In this document: positions 40,073 to 48,609 of the stretch, one piece after another
How the letters are laid out: each line of letters begins with the position of its first letter
Numbering within the stretch: the first letter of the stretch is position 1
Origin: Pseudomonas fluorescens NCIMB 11764
Lineage (GTDB): Bacteria; Pseudomonadota; Gammaproteobacteria; Pseudomonadales; Pseudomonadaceae
Direction of reading: 5' to 3'
DNA: 64,000 bases
Assembly (NCBI RefSeq): GCF_000293885.2
Contig: NZ_CP010945.1
Span: forward strand, 1,384,001-1,448,000
The notes under the pieces: generated by a model
Told to the model about the DNA's origin: nothing
Database searches by the model: none
The model's input: only the letters and a program-made list of their open reading frames with translations
Made by a program: the position numbers and the translations under genes

Positions 40073-40285
40073 ATGAACGCCGAAATGAACGTAGTGAGCG
40101 AGCGGACACTGCATCCCCTGGCAGTAAACAGCGAATCGCTCCAGATCCTGGCGCACTGGTTGAAGTCCAATGGAACGCGTCAGATCAGGGAACCTGATCC
40201 GCGCCGGATGATGATCGAGCGCTACCCCGCTGGTTTATTCAGCGAAGCGGAGCTGGATGCGTTGTGGGATGTGATGGAAGGATAA
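40073..40285 (+). CDS. Small protein of unknown function
   Basis: A 70-residue protein with no recognised domain: MNAEMNVVSERTLHPLAVNS, then SLQILAHWLKSNGTRQIREP and AELDALWDVMEG. The ATG at 40073 has a GGAGAG site upstream; a second ATG at 40085 is possible. It is flanked by terminators, so it is an isolated unit. The acidic, helical make-up gives no function. Confidence 0.6.
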   Translation: MNAEMNVVSERTLHPLAVNSESLQILAHWLKSNGTRQIREPDPRRMMIERYPAGLFSEAELDALWDVMEG

Positions 40286-40308
40286 AAAAGAACAACAACG
40301 GATTGATA

Positions 40309-40340
40309 AAAGCGCTGCCGGGAAGGTGGCGCTTTTTTTA
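40309..40340 (+). terminator. Terminator of the small gene
   Basis: AAGCGC and GGCGCTT pair around TGCCGGGAAGGT and a run of T follows. It lies 24 bases after the stop at 40285. Confidence 0.8.
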
Positions 40341-40599
40341 TGGGCGATGGTTTTGTGATCACTACAGTGCGACTCGCACACGATAGCTGCGGCTCACACC
40401 AGGCCCGCAGTGTTTAGACGCGGTATGAGCGGGTCACCGGGTTTGCCCGGTCTCCAATTCGTGTCTTGGTAGTGACAGAACGAGGGCGGTATTCGACCGA
40501 TTCCTGAAACAGTTTGAAAGCTATTCCGGCGTTTTTCAGGAATAGAAGGAGGACTAATCTGCCGGCATCGAATTTCCTACCCTTTCGCCGGAGCCTCCC
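40341..40599. other. Intergenic region before the DsbA-like gene
   Basis: No gene is seen. TTCCTGAAA (40501-40509) and TTTCAGGAA (40534-40542) form an inverted repeat about 60 bases before the DsbA-like start and could be an operator or leader stem. A short stem CCGGGTTTGCCCGG lies near 40437. Confidence 0.4.
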
Positions 40600-41268
40600 A
40601 TGATCCTTCATTACATTTACGACCCATTGTGCGGCTGGTGCTACGGTGCAAAACCACTGGTGCAAACAGCCCGGGCAATTCTTCCGGTGATTGCCCATGG
40701 CGGCGGCATGATGACCGGCGCCCACCGCAAGAACGTCTCGCCACAGTTGCGCAACTACGTGATGCCCCACGATCGGCGAATCGCCGAGTACACCGCGCAG
40801 CCATTCGGCGAGGCCTACTTCGAAGGTTTGCTGCGCGATGAGACGGCGGTGTTCGATTCTGCGCCGCCGATTGCCGCCGTACTGGCGGCTGATCAGGTCG
40901 CTGACCGTGGACTGGCGTTGCTGGGCCGTTTGCAGAGCGCGCATTACGCGGAAGGCCGGCGCATTGCCGATGAAGCGGTGTTGTTTGAACTCGCCCACGA
41001 GATCGGCCTGGAACCTGAAGCCTTTCAGACCGCATTCAAAAACGCCGACACCGATCGCCACATCAAGGCCAGTCGCGACCTGTTGGCCAGCATCGGTGGT
41101 CATGGTTTCCCGACCTTCGCACTGGAGCAGGATGGCCAGTTCACGCTGGTCGACATCGGGCCGTGGTTCGGCAAGCCGCAAGCCTTTGCGGCCTGGCTGA
41201 GGCAGTCGCTTCCCGCACACGCCGCTTCATCCGGGTTTCAAACCTGTGGGCTCAACGGCTGCAATTAG
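40600..41268 (+). CDS. DsbA-family (FrnE-like) thioredoxin-fold protein
   Basis: A 222-residue cytoplasmic thioredoxin-fold protein, with no signal peptide. The redox motif is CGWC in YDPLCGWCYGAKPLVQ at residues 11-14, and the cis-Pro loop is GGHGFPTFAL. A helical insert lies between them, as in FrnE/HCCA-type proteins. Two further cysteines (TCGLNGC) at the extreme C-terminus are unusual. It is likely a thiol oxidoreductase or isomerase; substrates are unknown. Confidence 0.85.
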   Translation: MILHYIYDPLCGWCYGAKPLVQTARAILPVIAHGGGMMTGAHRKNVSPQLRNYVMPHDRRIAEYTAQPFGEAYFEGLLRDETAVFDSAPPIAAVLAADQVADRGLALLGRLQSAHYAEGRRIADEAVLFELAHEIGLEPEAFQTAFKNADTDRHIKASRDLLASIGGHGFPTFALEQDGQFTLVDIGPWFGKPQAFAAWLRQSLPAHAASSGFQTCGLNGCN

Positions 41269-41386
41269 AAAATTCTTAGACGATTTTCGCCTATTCACAG
41301 ACGATTCATGAAATTGACACAGGGTTCAGGGCGGGACTAGGATTCGCCTCAACGCCTGTGGCCAACCGCCATGACTCAAAAATAAT

Positions 41387-41426
41387 AAAAAGGCCCGCCG
41401 CGATTTTTCGTGGGCGGGCCTTTTTG
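41387..41426 (+). terminator. Strong terminator before oprD-type gene
   Basis: AAAAAGGCCCGCC and GGCGGGCCTTTTT pair around a 14-base loop. Both sides have A or T runs, so the stem may work in both directions. It separates the DsbA-like gene from the porin gene. Confidence 0.9.
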
Positions 41427-41510
41427 TTTCGGGGTGAAAAAAGAGTGCGATAGCGCCGTTTCAGCCGTTCGACACAGCGCGTATCAACCCGTAATAAGGA
41501 AAAGAACAAA

Positions 41511-42797
41511 ATGTTGAACAAGCGAATCAGCCTGATCGCTCTGGGGATGTTGAGCGCGACACAGGCCATGGCAAACGACCAGGCCGAATCCAAGGGTTTT
41601 GTTGAAGACAGCAGCCTCAAAGTGCTGCTGCGCAATGCCTACATGAACCGTGATTACAAAGACGGCCGACCGGACAAAGCCGAGTGGGGCCAAGCGGCCA
41701 TCGGCACGTTCTCGTCCGGTTTCACCCAAGGCACCGTCGGTGTGGGTGTGGACGCGTTCGGTCTGTACGCATTGCGTCTGGATGGCGGCAAGGGCCGCAC
41801 CGGCGCACAAGGTATCGACTTCTTCAAAAAAGGCGACAGCGGCAACGCGGCAGATGACCTGTCCAAAGGTGGCGCAGCGGTCAAATTCCGCCTCTCCAGC
41901 ACCACGCTGACTTACGGCGACCAGATGCCGGCCCTGCCGGTGTTGAGCTACGACAACTCGCGCCTGCTGCCGGAAAGCTACACCGGCACCTTGATCACCT
42001 CCAAGGAGATCAAAGGCCTGGAGCTGAACGCCGGTCGCTTCACTGCCGAATCGCGCAAGAGCGCTGAAGGCCGTGACAGCGGTGGCTTGAAGTCGATCAA
42101 CGTATTGGGCGGCAGCTACCAGTTCACCGAACAGTTCAAGGCGGCGGTGTACGCGTCTGACGTTGAAGACGTATTGAAGAAACAATACGTGAACGCCAAC
42201 TACGTGTTCCCGATCGACAAGGATCAGTCCCTGACCCTGGACTTCAACGGCTACCGCACCAAGCTGGAAGATTCCTACGTCCGCGAAAGCGGTGCGACCG
42301 GTGACGACAACAAGATCTGGAGCCTGGCAGCGACCTTCGCCACCGGCCCGCACTCGTTCACCGTCGCGCACCAGCGCAGCACCGGCGACAGCAACCTGGG
42401 CTACGCCTACGGCGGCTATCAGAAGGATCAAGGTCGCGTCGGTGATGGCGGCAACACCATCTACCTGGCGAACTCCTACTGGTCCGACTTCAACGCCGAA
42501 GACGAACGCAGCTGGCAGCTGGGCTACGGTCTGGATTTCAGCACGTTCGGCGTTCCTGGTCTGAGCTACAACGTGGCTTACGTGCGCGGCGACAACATCA
42601 CCACTTCCACCAGCGAAGGCGGTACCGAGCGCGAAATCTTCAACCAGTTCAAGTACGTCGTGCAAAGCGGCCCGGCCAAAGACCTGAGCATCAAACTGCG
42701 TAGCTCGATCCTGCGCGTGGCGCAGAAATCCAGCGAATACAACGTCAGCGGCAACGAAGTACGTGTGTTCGTGGACTACCCGATCAACATTTTCTGA
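41511..42797 (+). CDS. OprD-family outer membrane porin
   Basis: A 428-residue outer-membrane barrel of the OprD (Occ) family for uptake of small carboxylates or amino acids. A signal peptide (MLNKRISLIALGMLSATQAM, cut after ANA-like AMA) is followed by GFVEDSSLKVLLRNAYMNRD, typical for the family, and by VGVGVDAFGLYALRLDGGKG. The last residue is Phe (DYPINIF), as required for outer-membrane assembly. The neighbours do not name its substrate. A terminator follows. Confidence 0.93.
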   Translation: MLNKRISLIALGMLSATQAMANDQAESKGFVEDSSLKVLLRNAYMNRDYKDGRPDKAEWGQAAIGTFSSGFTQGTVGVGVDAFGLYALRLDGGKGRTGAQGIDFFKKGDSGNAADDLSKGGAAVKFRLSSTTLTYGDQMPALPVLSYDNSRLLPESYTGTLITSKEIKGLELNAGRFTAESRKSAEGRDSGGLKSINVLGGSYQFTEQFKAAVYASDVEDVLKKQYVNANYVFPIDKDQSLTLDFNGYRTKLEDSYVRESGATGDDNKIWSLAATFATGPHSFTVAHQRSTGDSNLGYAYGGYQKDQGRVGDGGNTIYLANSYWSDFNAEDERSWQLGYGLDFSTFGVPGLSYNVAYVRGDNITTSTSEGGTEREIFNQFKYVVQSGPAKDLSIKLRSSILRVAQKSSEYNVSGNEVRVFVDYPINIF

Positions 42798-42841
42798 TGA
42801 TCGGTTGCAGTATCGACGCCTGATTCAAGGCTGAGAAAGAT

Positions 42842-42868
42842 GAGCCCCGACATGTTCGGGGCTTTTTT
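42842..42868 (+). terminator. Terminator of the porin gene
   Basis: AGCCCCGA and TCGGGGCT pair around CATGT and a T run follows. The same sequence recurs at 43713-43738 after the toxin gene. Confidence 0.9.
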
Positions 42869-43127
42869 TCGCCTACCAATAAGCGTTCAGGCGCTTAGGT
42901 TATTTCCTGCATCGGATCAGGACAGTTCCCAGTACCGAAGGGGAACAAGCCGATATTCATCACTGGATTAATCGATTGAAATACCGGACGAGAAATTCAG
43001 TTGATTGTCAGCGCTCCTCAAACGGTGGAGCCGTCCATCACGCTGAAGTTGACCCCCAATAGCCTGCTCAACCAAAATGCTTGAGGTAGCGCCAATGTAG
43101 CTACAAATTAGAAATGAGGTCATTACC
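42869..43127. other. Intergenic region before dinJ-like gene
   Basis: I see no gene in this 259-base stretch. It presumably holds the toxin-antitoxin promoter, but I can point to no clear -35/-10 pair. GATCAGGACAGTTCCCAGTA lies near 42917 without an obvious palindrome. Confidence 0.4.
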
Positions 43128-43418
43128 ATGGGTGTATTGCTGAAAACCACCGACGTGCGTTGCCGCATTGATGAGGAATTGAAAGCGCGTGCTACTGAAG
43201 TCCTGAACGCTTGCGGCCTGAGCATCAGTGACGCCATGCGGCTTTTTCTTCGTCAGGTCGTAGCGACCCAGGGCCTCCCGTTTGAGGTACGCGTGCCTTC
43301 GGAAAAAACGGCCCGCGCCATGAGAGAAGCACGTGAGATTCGCCAGCGGTTCGACTCGATAGACGACATGCTGAGGGACGCTGATGGCGAAACCGGAGAA
43401 AAAGCAAAAGCGCGCTGA
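43128..43418 (+). CDS. RelB/DinJ-family antitoxin
   Basis: A 96-residue antitoxin. The N-terminal ribbon-helix-helix region is KTTDVRCRIDEELKARATEV followed by LNACGLSISDAMRLFLRQVV, close to DinJ. The C-terminal half (EKTARAMREAREIRQRFDSI) should wrap the toxin. Its 3' end overlaps the toxin gene by 35 bases, so both are translated from one message. An ATGAGGT-type site precedes the start. Confidence 0.92.
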   Translation: MGVLLKTTDVRCRIDEELKARATEVLNACGLSISDAMRLFLRQVVATQGLPFEVRVPSEKTARAMREAREIRQRFDSIDDMLRDADGETGEKAKAR

Positions 43419-43698
43419 GCTGCCCAGGCAATGTGCACAAACGTCAGAATTCAAGAAGTCGTGGGACCGTTACAAGCGTGCCGGGCGCCGTGACATGAAT
43501 GAAGTTCGCCAAGTGATGGTCATGCTGTTTCTGGGTGAACCGTTGCCACCGGAATACCTGGACCATGCCTTGATGGGTGATTGGGCTGGTTTTCGAGAGT
43601 GTCATATAGGCGGTGATTTCTTGATGATTTACGAGCACACACGCTCCGATTTCATCACATTTGTTGATCTAGGAAGTCATTCAGAGTTGTTCAAGTAG
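43384..43698 (+). CDS. YafQ-family mRNA interferase toxin
   Basis: A 104-residue toxin of the YafQ branch of RelE, an endoribonuclease acting on mRNA in the ribosome. QTSEFKKSWDRYKRAGRRDM starts the fold. The catalytic region has PPEYLDHALMGDWAGFRECH followed by FLMIYEHTRSD, with the conserved His, Asp and His/Phe positions at FVDLGSHSELF. Cognate antitoxin overlaps it. A terminator follows. Confidence 0.92.
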   Translation: MAKPEKKQKRAELPRQCAQTSEFKKSWDRYKRAGRRDMNEVRQVMVMLFLGEPLPPEYLDHALMGDWAGFRECHIGGDFLMIYEHTRSDFITFVDLGSHSELFK

Positions 43699-43712
43699 CG
43701 TCTGTAAAGAAA

Positions 43713-43738
43713 AGCCCCGACATGTTCGGGGCTTTTTT
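43713..43738 (+). terminator. Terminator of the toxin-antitoxin pair
   Basis: AGCCCCGA-CATGT-TCGGGGCT plus a T run, the same stem as that at 42842-42868. The pair therefore sits between two copies of one terminator. Confidence 0.9.
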
Positions 43739-43810
43739 GTGAGCGCTGCAAGGCTCTGGACCGCTTCACAGGACGACTCGATTGACCTTTCCCAGCCAGG
43801 TTTTCCTATT

Positions 43811-43833
43811 CAAATGATCAAAACGATCATTTG
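43811..43833. promoter_or_regulatory. Palindromic operator candidate 1
   Basis: CAAATGATC and GATCATTTG are exact inverted copies around AAAAC. It lies about 130 bases before the permease start and is a likely binding site for the DeoR-type regulator encoded at the end of the operon. Confidence 0.6.
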
Positions 43834-43877
43834 AATGATTGGTTTGCGCATTCTATAGCGAGAGCTTAAGATAAATT

Positions 43878-43912
43878 TGACTGAATCAATCATTGCTTGA
43901 TTGTTTCAGTCA
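43878..43912. promoter_or_regulatory. Palindromic operator candidate 2
   Basis: TGACTGAATCAATCA and TGATTGTTTCAGTCA are inverted copies of 15 bases with one mismatch around TTGCT. It lies 50 bases before the permease start, where binding would block transcription. Confidence 0.65.
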
Positions 43913-43961
43913 GTTTCGAGGTGAAACACGTCTTACCCCACAATTATAAAAGGAGACCCTC

Positions 43962-44975
43962 GTGGCCCAATTCCCTATCAAGCGCACCATTGAACGCATC
44001 CCGGGCGGCATGATGATCGTGCCCCTGCTGATCGGTTCGCTGGTCGCCACCTTCATGCCTGACACACCCAAGTTTTTCGGCTCATTCACCAATGCACTGT
44101 TCACCGGGGCGCTGCCTATCCTCGCGGTGTTCTATGTCTGCATGGGCGCGAGCATCAACATCAAAGCCACGCCTTACTTGCTCAAGAAGGGCGGCACGCT
44201 GCTCATCACCAAAGTCGGCATCGCCGTGCTCATCGGCATTGTGCTCGGGCACTTTCTCGGCGAGCAGCCGATTTCGTCCGGCCTGTTCGCCGGCATCTCG
44301 ACGCTGGCAGTGGTCGCCGCGATGAACGACACCAACGGTGGCTTGTACATGGCGCTGATGGGGCAGTACGGTCGGTCCGAAGACGTCGGTGCCTACTCGG
44401 TGATGTCCCTGGAGTCCGGGCCTTTTCTGACCATGGTCACCCTGGGCATCGCCGGTCTGTCGGCATTCCCGTGGCCGACGTTGGTGGGCAGCATTCTGCC
44501 GCTGGCGCTGGGCATGTTGTTGGGCAATCTCGACCGTGACATGCGCGACTTCCTGGCCAAGGCTGTCCCAGTAATGATCCCGTTCTTCGCGTTGGCGCTG
44601 GGGGCCAGCCTGGACCTGCACAACGTCTGGCAGGCCGGTTTGCTGGGTCTGGGCATGGGGGTTGCGGTGGTTGTGCTGACCGGTATTCCGCTGTTCTTCG
44701 CTGATCGTTTGACCGGTGGCACAGGCGTCGCCGGTGTTGCTGCGGCCACCACCGCCGGGAACGCTGCAGCCGTTCCTGCGCTGATCGCAGCGGCGAATCC
44801 CGTTTACGCCGAAGCCGCCAAGAGCGCGACCATATTGGTAGCGGCCTGCGTGGTGGTCACCGCGATCCTTGCGCCGATACTCACCGCCGCTGTTGCCAAG
44901 CGCGTGCAACAACGCAACGCCGTCGTCATCCCTGAGCAGGAGATCGAACCTCAAAAGCAGGAGGCCCTGCGATGA
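43962..44975 (+). CDS. 2-keto-3-deoxygluconate permease family transporter
   Basis: A 337-residue inner-membrane transporter of the KdgT family, with about ten hydrophobic segments and no signal peptide. Family segments are [24 protein letters not shown]-like [20 protein letters not shown] and [20 protein letters not shown]. Because it is translated with a DUF1537 kinase and pdxA2, its likely substrate is a four-carbon sugar acid such as threonate rather than ketodeoxygluconate. It starts with GTG behind AGGAG. Two palindromes lie upstream. Confidence 0.88.
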   Translation: MAQFPIKRTIERIPGGMMIVPLLIGSLVATFMPDTPKFFGSFTNALFTGALPILAVFYVCMGASINIKATPYLLKKGGTLLITKVGIAVLIGIVLGHFLGEQPISSGLFAGISTLAVVAAMNDTNGGLYMALMGQYGRSEDVGAYSVMSLESGPFLTMVTLGIAGLSAFPWPTLVGSILPLALGMLLGNLDRDMRDFLAKAVPVMIPFFALALGASLDLHNVWQAGLLGLGMGVAVVVLTGIPLFFADRLTGGTGVAGVAAATTAGNAAAVPALIAAANPVYAEAAKSATILVAACVVVTAILAPILTAAVAKRVQQRNAVVIPEQEIEPQKQEALR

Positions 44976-46252
44976 GGATTCTGATCATCGCGGATGATCT
45001 GTCCGGTGCGGCGGATTGCGCCATCGGTTTTGCGAGCGTCGGGCTGCAAACGGTGGTTACGCTCGATCCCTTGAACGACAAGGCCGATGCTCAGGTGATT
45101 GCCGCCGACACAGACACTCGGCGCCTGTCACCGGATCGAGCCGCCGAGCGCACCGTTGCGGCATTCAAGGCACTGCATCAGCCTGGGCAGCGGCTGTACA
45201 AGAAAATCGATTCGACCCTGCGCGGCAACTGGGCGGCGGAGGTCGCCGCCCTGCAACCCTTGGCCGGACTGGCCATCGTCGCCCCGGCGTTCCCCGCTAC
45301 AGGTCGCACGTTGCGCGGCGGGCGGGTGTTCGTGAACGGCCAGCCGCTGGAAACCACCGACACCTGGAAACTCGAAAACGCCGATCGCCCGGCTGACGTC
45401 GAAGCCATGCTCATCGCCGCCGGCCTGAGCACCGCGAAGCTGGACCTCGACACCTTGCGCGGCAACGAAAAGGCGCTCGCGCACCACATCGCCGAAGTCG
45501 CCCGCAGCGGCACCCAGGCGCTGATCGTCGATGCGCAAACCGAAGACGATCTGCTGACCCTCGCTCGCCTGACCGCGTCGATGGATCAGCCGTTGTTCTG
45601 GATCGGCTCGGGCGGCCTGGCGCGGGAAATCGCCAGCCTTTCTGACTTCTCCGAAGCGCGGTTCACAACCCTGGAACCGACCGCGCAGGAAAAAAGCCAG
45701 GCATCCATTCTGATCCTCGTCGGCAGCCTGTCCGGCGTTTGCGAGCGGCAATGCGCGTTGCTCAAGGAGCGTGGGGGCGTCAGCGAACTGGTCGTCCCGC
45801 CCGAGGTCCTTCGCCAAGGCACAACCCATGGCGACTGGGCGATGTGGCAAGCGCGGATCGGCGAGCAACTGGACGGCTGGAGCGACCTGCTGCTGCGCAT
45901 CGGCCGCGATGAAGCGTTCGATCCGCAGGAAGGCGCGCAACTCTCGAACATGCTGGCCGTATTGGTAGAACCACACTTCGCCAAGGTCGGCGGCCTGATC
46001 GCCACGGGCGGCGAGACCGCACGGGCCATACTGACCACCGTCGGCATCGACAGCCTGCAACTACTCACCGAAATCGAAGCCGGCGTCGCCTTTGCCCGCC
46101 CGACCGTTTCCCGGCAGGGCCATCGCCCCGGCATTGTGACCAAGGCCGGCGCATTCGGCACCGATAACGCCTTGTATGCGGCATGGCAACACCTGAGCGA
46201 CAGCGCCGATCGCTCCCCGCCCCAACGCACACGAATCCAAGGACTCGAATGA
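44972..46252 (+). CDS. dtnK: DUF1537 four-carbon acid sugar kinase
   Basis: A 426-residue kinase with the two DUF1537 domains: [20 protein letters not shown] with [12 protein letters not shown] at the front, and [20 protein letters not shown] with GAFGTDNAL at the end. Family members such as DtnK phosphorylate D-threonate at O4. Its ATG overlaps the permease stop and its stop overlaps the pdxA2 start (ATGA each), so the three form one operon. Substrate choice (D-threonate or another C4 acid) is inferred from pdxA2. Confidence 0.88.
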   Translation: MRILIIADDLSGAADCAIGFASVGLQTVVTLDPLNDKADAQVIAADTDTRRLSPDRAAERTVAAFKALHQPGQRLYKKIDSTLRGNWAAEVAALQPLAGLAIVAPAFPATGRTLRGGRVFVNGQPLETTDTWKLENADRPADVEAMLIAAGLSTAKLDLDTLRGNEKALAHHIAEVARSGTQALIVDAQTEDDLLTLARLTASMDQPLFWIGSGGLAREIASLSDFSEARFTTLEPTAQEKSQASILILVGSLSGVCERQCALLKERGGVSELVVPPEVLRQGTTHGDWAMWQARIGEQLDGWSDLLLRIGRDEAFDPQEGAQLSNMLAVLVEPHFAKVGGLIATGGETARAILTTVGIDSLQLLTEIEAGVAFARPTVSRQGHRPGIVTKAGAFGTDNALYAAWQHLSDSADRSPPQRTRIQGLE

Positions 46253-47259
46253 ACACTATGAGCAATTACCTCCCCGTCATCGGCATCACCATGGGCGACG
46301 CCTCGGGTGTCGGTCCGGAAATCATCGTCAAGAGCCTGACTCACGACATCGTCTATCAACAATGCCGGCCGCTGGTGATCGGCGATGCGCGACGTCTCGA
46401 ACAAGCCAATGTCATCGTCGGTGGCAGCGCCAAAGTGCGCCGTATCAAGGACGCCTCTGAGGCGCGTTACGAGGCCGGCGTCATCGACTGCATCGACCTC
46501 GACCTGATCCCCGACGACCTGCCGTTCGGCGAACTGTCGGCCATCGCCGGTGACGCTGCCTATCAATACATTGCCCGTGCCGTGCAACTGGCCGAAGCCA
46601 GCCAGATTGATGCCATTTGTACCGCACCATTGAACAAGGAAGCGCTGCACGCCGGCGGCCATAAATACCCTGGCCACACCGAAATGCTCGCGCACCTGAC
46701 CAACGTCGACGAAGTGTCGATGATGCTGGTGGCGCCGCAGTTGCGGGTGATCCACGTCACGACCCACATCGGCATCATCGACGCGATCCGCAAGATCGAG
46801 CCGGGCCTGGTCCAGCGCACCATCGAGCGCGGCAACGCGACACTGATCAAGGCCGGCATTGCCCGTCCACGAATCGGCGTGTGCGGGATCAACCCGCATG
46901 CCGGTGAAAATGGCCTGTTCGGTTACGGCGAAGAGGAAGAAAAAATCATCCCGGCGGTGAAGCTGTTGCAGGAACGCGGCCTCGACGTCACCGGTCCGCT
47001 GCCGGCCGACACGCTGTTCTTCCGCGCTGGCCGCGGCGACTTCGATCTGGTGGTCGCGATGTATCACGACCAGGGTCACGGCCCGGTCAAAGTGCTCGGT
47101 CTTGAAGCTGGCGTGAACGTCACCGTCGGCCTGGACGTGATCCGCACCTCGGTCGACCACGGCACCGCATTCGACATCGCCGGCAAAGGCATCGCCGATG
47201 AACGCAGCCTGCTCGAAGCGCTGCGCCAGGGTGCAGAGCTGGCCACGCGACGGGGATGA
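46249..47259 (+). CDS. pdxA2: PdxA2-type 4-phospho-threonate dehydrogenase
   Basis: A 336-residue PdxA-family dehydrogenase. Signatures are GITMGDASGVGPEIIVKSLT, the metal-binding YPGHTEMLAHLT and GINPHAGENGLFG, and MYHDQGHGPVKVLG near the end. Its place behind a DUF1537 kinase marks it as PdxA2, which oxidises and decarboxylates 4-phospho-D-threonate to dihydroxyacetone phosphate, rather than the vitamin B6 enzyme PdxA. The ATG at 46249 overlaps the kinase stop. Confidence 0.9.
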   Translation: MNTMSNYLPVIGITMGDASGVGPEIIVKSLTHDIVYQQCRPLVIGDARRLEQANVIVGGSAKVRRIKDASEARYEAGVIDCIDLDLIPDDLPFGELSAIAGDAAYQYIARAVQLAEASQIDAICTAPLNKEALHAGGHKYPGHTEMLAHLTNVDEVSMMLVAPQLRVIHVTTHIGIIDAIRKIEPGLVQRTIERGNATLIKAGIARPRIGVCGINPHAGENGLFGYGEEEEKIIPAVKLLQERGLDVTGPLPADTLFFRAGRGDFDLVVAMYHDQGHGPVKVLGLEAGVNVTVGLDVIRTSVDHGTAFDIAGKGIADERSLLEALRQGAELATRRG

Positions 47260-47314
47260 GCCGCACGGGCGCTGTCGTGTAAGATCGACCACCGTCCACC
47301 ACGCGAGACCCGCC

Positions 47315-48088
47315 ATGAAAGCCTCCGAACGCCACCGCGCCATCCTCGACCTCGTACGCATTGGCGATGCCAACGTCGAGCAATTGAGCGCGGCGCTCGG
47401 GGTTTCGGAAGCCACGGTGCGACGCGACCTCACCATGCTCGCCAAACAGCGACACCTGGTGCGCACCTATGGCGGCGCCACCTCCGTGGTCGGCGTTCAT
47501 GAGCCGGAAGCTTCCCTCGAAGAACGCAAAACCAGCCAGTGGGAACAGAAGGACGCCATCGCCCAAGCGGCTGCGGCCCACGTCCAGGACGGCGATACCG
47601 TGCTGCTCGACGGCGGCACCACCTGCGCCGCGCTGGCCCATCATTTGTGCTCGCGACAAGACGTGCACGTGGTCACCAATAACCTGCTGGCCGTGATGAC
47701 CCTCGCCAACGCGCCGGGTATTCGCCTGACCTTGATCGGCGGCGATTTGCGCGGTTCGAGCATGAGCACGCTGGGGCCGTTGGCCGAGCTGACGTTGAGC
47801 CGATTGAGTGTCGACAAAGCCTTCCTCGGTGCGGACGGCGTGGTCGCGGAATTTGGATTGTGCGAGGCGAGTGCGCAGCAGGCGTATCTCAAGGAATGCA
47901 TCATCAAACGGGCTGCGCAGATTGTGGTGTTAGCGGATACCGACAAACTCGGCCGCGCCCGCCAACAGCATTGGACGCCGATTGAGCGAGAGTGGCGATT
48001 GATCACCGGTGCCACCGCCGATGAAGCGGCACTCGCACCGTTTCATGCCCTCAAGCAAATCACCGTGGAAACCGTAACCATCGAATAA
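47315..48088 (+). CDS. DeoR-family regulator of the C4 acid operon
   Basis: A 257-residue repressor of the DeoR/GlpR type. The helix-turn-helix is VEQLSAALGVSEATVRRDLT with RHLVRTYGGA following. The C-terminal sugar-phosphate isomerase-like sensor has VLLDGGTTCAALAHHL and KAFLGADGVV. It closes the permease-kinase-pdxA2 operon after a 55-base gap, and a phosphorylated intermediate of the pathway is its likely inducer. The palindromes at 43811 and 43878 are likely targets. Confidence 0.9.
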   Translation: MKASERHRAILDLVRIGDANVEQLSAALGVSEATVRRDLTMLAKQRHLVRTYGGATSVVGVHEPEASLEERKTSQWEQKDAIAQAAAAHVQDGDTVLLDGGTTCAALAHHLCSRQDVHVVTNNLLAVMTLANAPGIRLTLIGGDLRGSSMSTLGPLAELTLSRLSVDKAFLGADGVVAEFGLCEASAQQAYLKECIIKRAAQIVVLADTDKLGRARQQHWTPIEREWRLITGATADEAALAPFHALKQITVETVTIE

Positions 48089-48097
48089 TTGCACCCC

Positions 48098-48145
48098 CTG
48101 TGGCGAGCGAGCTTGCTCGCGCTGGGTCGCGTAGCGGCCCCAAAA
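48098..48145. repeat. REP sequence, single copy
   Basis: CTGTGGCGAGCGAGCTTGCT followed by CGCGCTGGGTCGCGTAGCGG is one half of the REPIN seen elsewhere in the window. The mate is not adjacent. Confidence 0.8.
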
Positions 48146-48210
48146 AATCTCACAAGCAACGCCGTTTTTTGCACTCAAGGCGGCAGCAACCTCCCTCTCT
48201 ACAAGGCTCA

Positions 48211-48307
48211 TGTCGCAGAAATCCAATTTCGGCGACACGTTCCTCCAACATGTCGTTCGCAGCGACACGTTCTCAAGACGTGTCGCAAAAAGTGAAAAAT
48301 TGCGACA
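48211..48307. repeat. Cluster of TGTCGC/GCGACA palindromes
   Basis: TGTCGC or TGTCGT occurs at 48211, 48251 and 48281, each followed by GCGACA at 48232, 48262 and 48302. The outer two have 15-base spacers and the middle one 5. The middle form resembles binding sites of AcoR-like sigma-54 activators. No promoter or gene start is near. Confidence 0.6.
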
Positions 48308-48346
48308 CGTTATGGCCTCATGCGCTGCGAAGCGGACGCATTGAAT

Positions 48347-48590
48347 GCAAAAAGCCCCGATTGATTTGTAATGCTGTTCACTTAAGAGTGTCTTGAATCA
48401 AAGGAAACTTGTGGCGAGGGAGCTTGCTCCCGCTTGAGTGCGTAGCACTCACAAAACTCGGCAATAGTTGTCAGATTTTTGGGGCCGCTACGCAGCCCAG
48501 CGCGAGCAAGCTCGCTCGCCACAAAGGTATGCACGATCCAAGAGCGCGCTTAAGTGAACAGCATTACGATTGATTCGGGGCTTTTTATGC
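48347..48590. repeat. Long inverted repeat enclosing a REPIN
   Basis: About 40 bases at 48347-48386 (AAAAAGCCCCGATTGATTTG, then TAATGCTGTTCACTTAAG) return inverted at 48549-48590 with a few differences. The right arm ends in a terminator-like T run. A complete REPIN sits between the arms. Confidence 0.75.
48409..48525. repeat. REPIN inside the long inverted repeat
   Basis: CTTGTGGCGAGGGAGCTTGC and GCAAGCTCGCTCGCCACAA form the outer arms, with GGGGCCGCTACGCAGCCCAG in the right part. Confidence 0.85.
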
Positions 48591-48609
48591 GTGCGATTTA
48601 GAGACAACG

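Noticed and set aside
45586..47466. A 626-codon open frame on the minus strand
   Set aside because: It mirrors the DUF1537 kinase and pdxA2 genes, which are clear. No domain or ribosome binding site supports it.
48409..48525. An insertion sequence in the convergent gap
   Set aside because: There is no transposase frame; the arms match the REPIN family found elsewhere in the window.
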